Shown one piece after another: positions 31,574 through 32,154 of a stretch of 32,154 bases of DNA (positions within the stretch are counted from its first letter, which is position 1; the number at the start of each line of letters is the position of its first letter). The DNA is from Armatimonadota bacterium (lineage in GTDB: Bacteria > Armatimonadota > Zipacnadia > Zipacnadales > UBA11051): the NCBI GenBank assembly GCA_013178155.1, contig JABLXH010000053.1, positions 1 through 32,154 on the forward strand. The letters are read 5' to 3'. Position numbers and translations under genes: made by a program. Below the pieces are notes generated by a model. The model was not told where the DNA came from. It ran no database searches and saw only the letters and a program-made list of their open reading frames with translations.

Positions 31574-32154
31574 ATGGGTCGCAGGTTGGTCGCTACGGCG
31601 CTGCTGATCGGTGTGGCTCTGGAGGCATGGGCAGCCGAGATGCCGGTTCTGCCCACGGAGGGCTTCGAGAGCGGCCAGGCCGCCGCGGAGGCCGCCGGCT
31701 GGGTTTTCGACCCGGGATGCAGCGTCGAGGCCGGAGCGGAGGGCAGTTTCGTGCGCTGTGGCCCGGTCGAGGCGGATAGGGCGTCGGCGGTCCGTCTGAT
31801 GGGCATCAAGGTGAAGCCGCGGACCGGCTACATCGCTCGTTACCGGATGCGCAGCGATGGCGCGGCGCACCACACTTTCGGCATCGTCAACGCCAACGGT
31901 GTCTTCTTCGTCTGCAAGGACGCCTACGCGACCGCACAGTGGGGCGAGTGCGCCCTGGCCTTCCGCACCGGGGAGCAGACCGAGATCGGCCTGTACTTGG
32001 GGCGGCGCTACGGTGCCGGGGCGATCCTGTACGATGACGTAAGCCTGGTGGAGGACGATAGCGTGCGCGTGGGCGACCTGTCGCCCGCGCCGAACCCGCC
32101 GCTGGCGCCGACGGCGGCCGAGGCCCGGCGCGGCTACCTGGTCTCCTCCCAGCA
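31574..32154 (+). CDS. Secreted protein with N-terminal carbohydrate-binding-like domain (3' end beyond right edge)
   Basis: 193 codons are visible. GGAGG lies 7 nt before the ATG. Residues 1-20 are a Sec signal peptide (MGRRLVATALLIGVALEAWA). Residues about 28-160 look like a CBM_4_9-type beta-sandwich: opening GFESG, central TGYIARYRMRSDG and closing ILYDDVSLVEDD. A Pro/Ala-rich linker follows (PAPNPPLAPTAAEA), leading to a domain outside the window. The CBM module suggests a glycan-acting enzyme or binding protein in the same operon. The main function cannot be read. Confidence 0.75.
   Translation, partial: MGRRLVATALLIGVALEAWAAEMPVLPTEGFESGQAAAEAAGWVFDPGCSVEAGAEGSFVRCGPVEADRASAVRLMGIKVKPRTGYIARYRMRSDGAAHHTFGIVNANGVFFVCKDAYATAQWGECALAFRTGEQTEIGLYLGRRYGAGAILYDDVSLVEDDSVRVGDLSPAPNPPLAPTAAEARRGYLVSSQ

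Noticed and set aside
30544-31809. Minus-strand open frame of 421 codons
   Set aside because: Antisense to the lyase-like gene and spans the gap to the next plus gene; no ribosome binding site or domain.
1-32154. tRNA, rRNA, CRISPR, insertion sequence, prophage or biosynthetic cluster
   Set aside because: No cloverleaf-like gene, regular repeat-spacer pattern, transposase, integrase, phage structural or assembly-line motif was found on either strand.

Overview
The window is very GC-rich and densely coded. It looks like an accessory polysaccharide-degradation region of an uncultured heterotrophic bacterium. Most starts have strong GGAGG-type ribosome binding sites, and nearly every product carries a Sec or lipoprotein-like signal peptide. 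The family mix (HzsA-related dihaem protein with discoidin domain, GxGYxYP hydrolase, DUF6785-type membrane protein, GH127, DUF608/GH116) is typical of metagenome-assembled Armatimonadota, Planctomycetota and Hydrogenedentota. Armatimonadota is my best guess, but there is no rRNA or marker gene here to confirm it.

Layout. (1) Bases 1-14206, minus strand: a probable six-gene operon read right to left. It holds an M24 metallopeptidase, a papain-like lipoprotein peptidase, a secreted GH116/DUF608 enzyme, a GH2 beta-mannosidase-like enzyme without a signal peptide, a secreted unassigned TIM-barrel hydrolase, and a discoidin/propeller/dihaem HzsA-related protein that runs off the left edge. Junctions are an ATGA overlap, then 1, 77, 2 and 57 nt. 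(2) 14345-17281, plus: a GxGYxYP-family protein divergent from the operon. (3) 17297-20086, minus: a GH127 beta-L-arabinofuranosidase-like enzyme, convergent with the previous gene by 15 nt and divergent from (4) 20228-22147, plus: a large polytopic DUF6785-like membrane protein. (5) 22210-25317, minus: a secreted hydrolase-like protein with two copies of a carbohydrate-binding module. (6) 25506 to the right edge, plus: a four-gene operon with a Cof-type HAD phosphatase, a GH20-like hexosaminidase, a heparinase II/III-like lyase and the start of a secreted CBM-like protein. It is preceded by a readable sigma70-like promoter and a 5' hairpin.

How the genes may work together (inference): secreted GH116, GH127, GxGYxYP, GH20 and lyase-like enzymes would cut a complex, possibly arabinose-, mannose- and amino-sugar/uronate-containing glycan or glycoprotein. 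The two peptidases would handle peptide parts. Oligosaccharides would enter through an unidentified route, for which the DUF6785-like protein is the only candidate in the window, and be finished inside by the GH2 enzyme and the HAD phosphatase. No SusC/SusD, ABC or MFS transporter, sensor or transcription factor is encoded here.

The most notable structural signals are nested or duplicated accessory domains in three enzymes, inverted repeats of the same CCTGCC/GGCAGG core in two divergent promoter regions, and a haem protein inside a glycosidase operon. No tRNA, rRNA, CRISPR array, insertion sequence or prophage was seen. No stretch above 300 bases lacks a gene.
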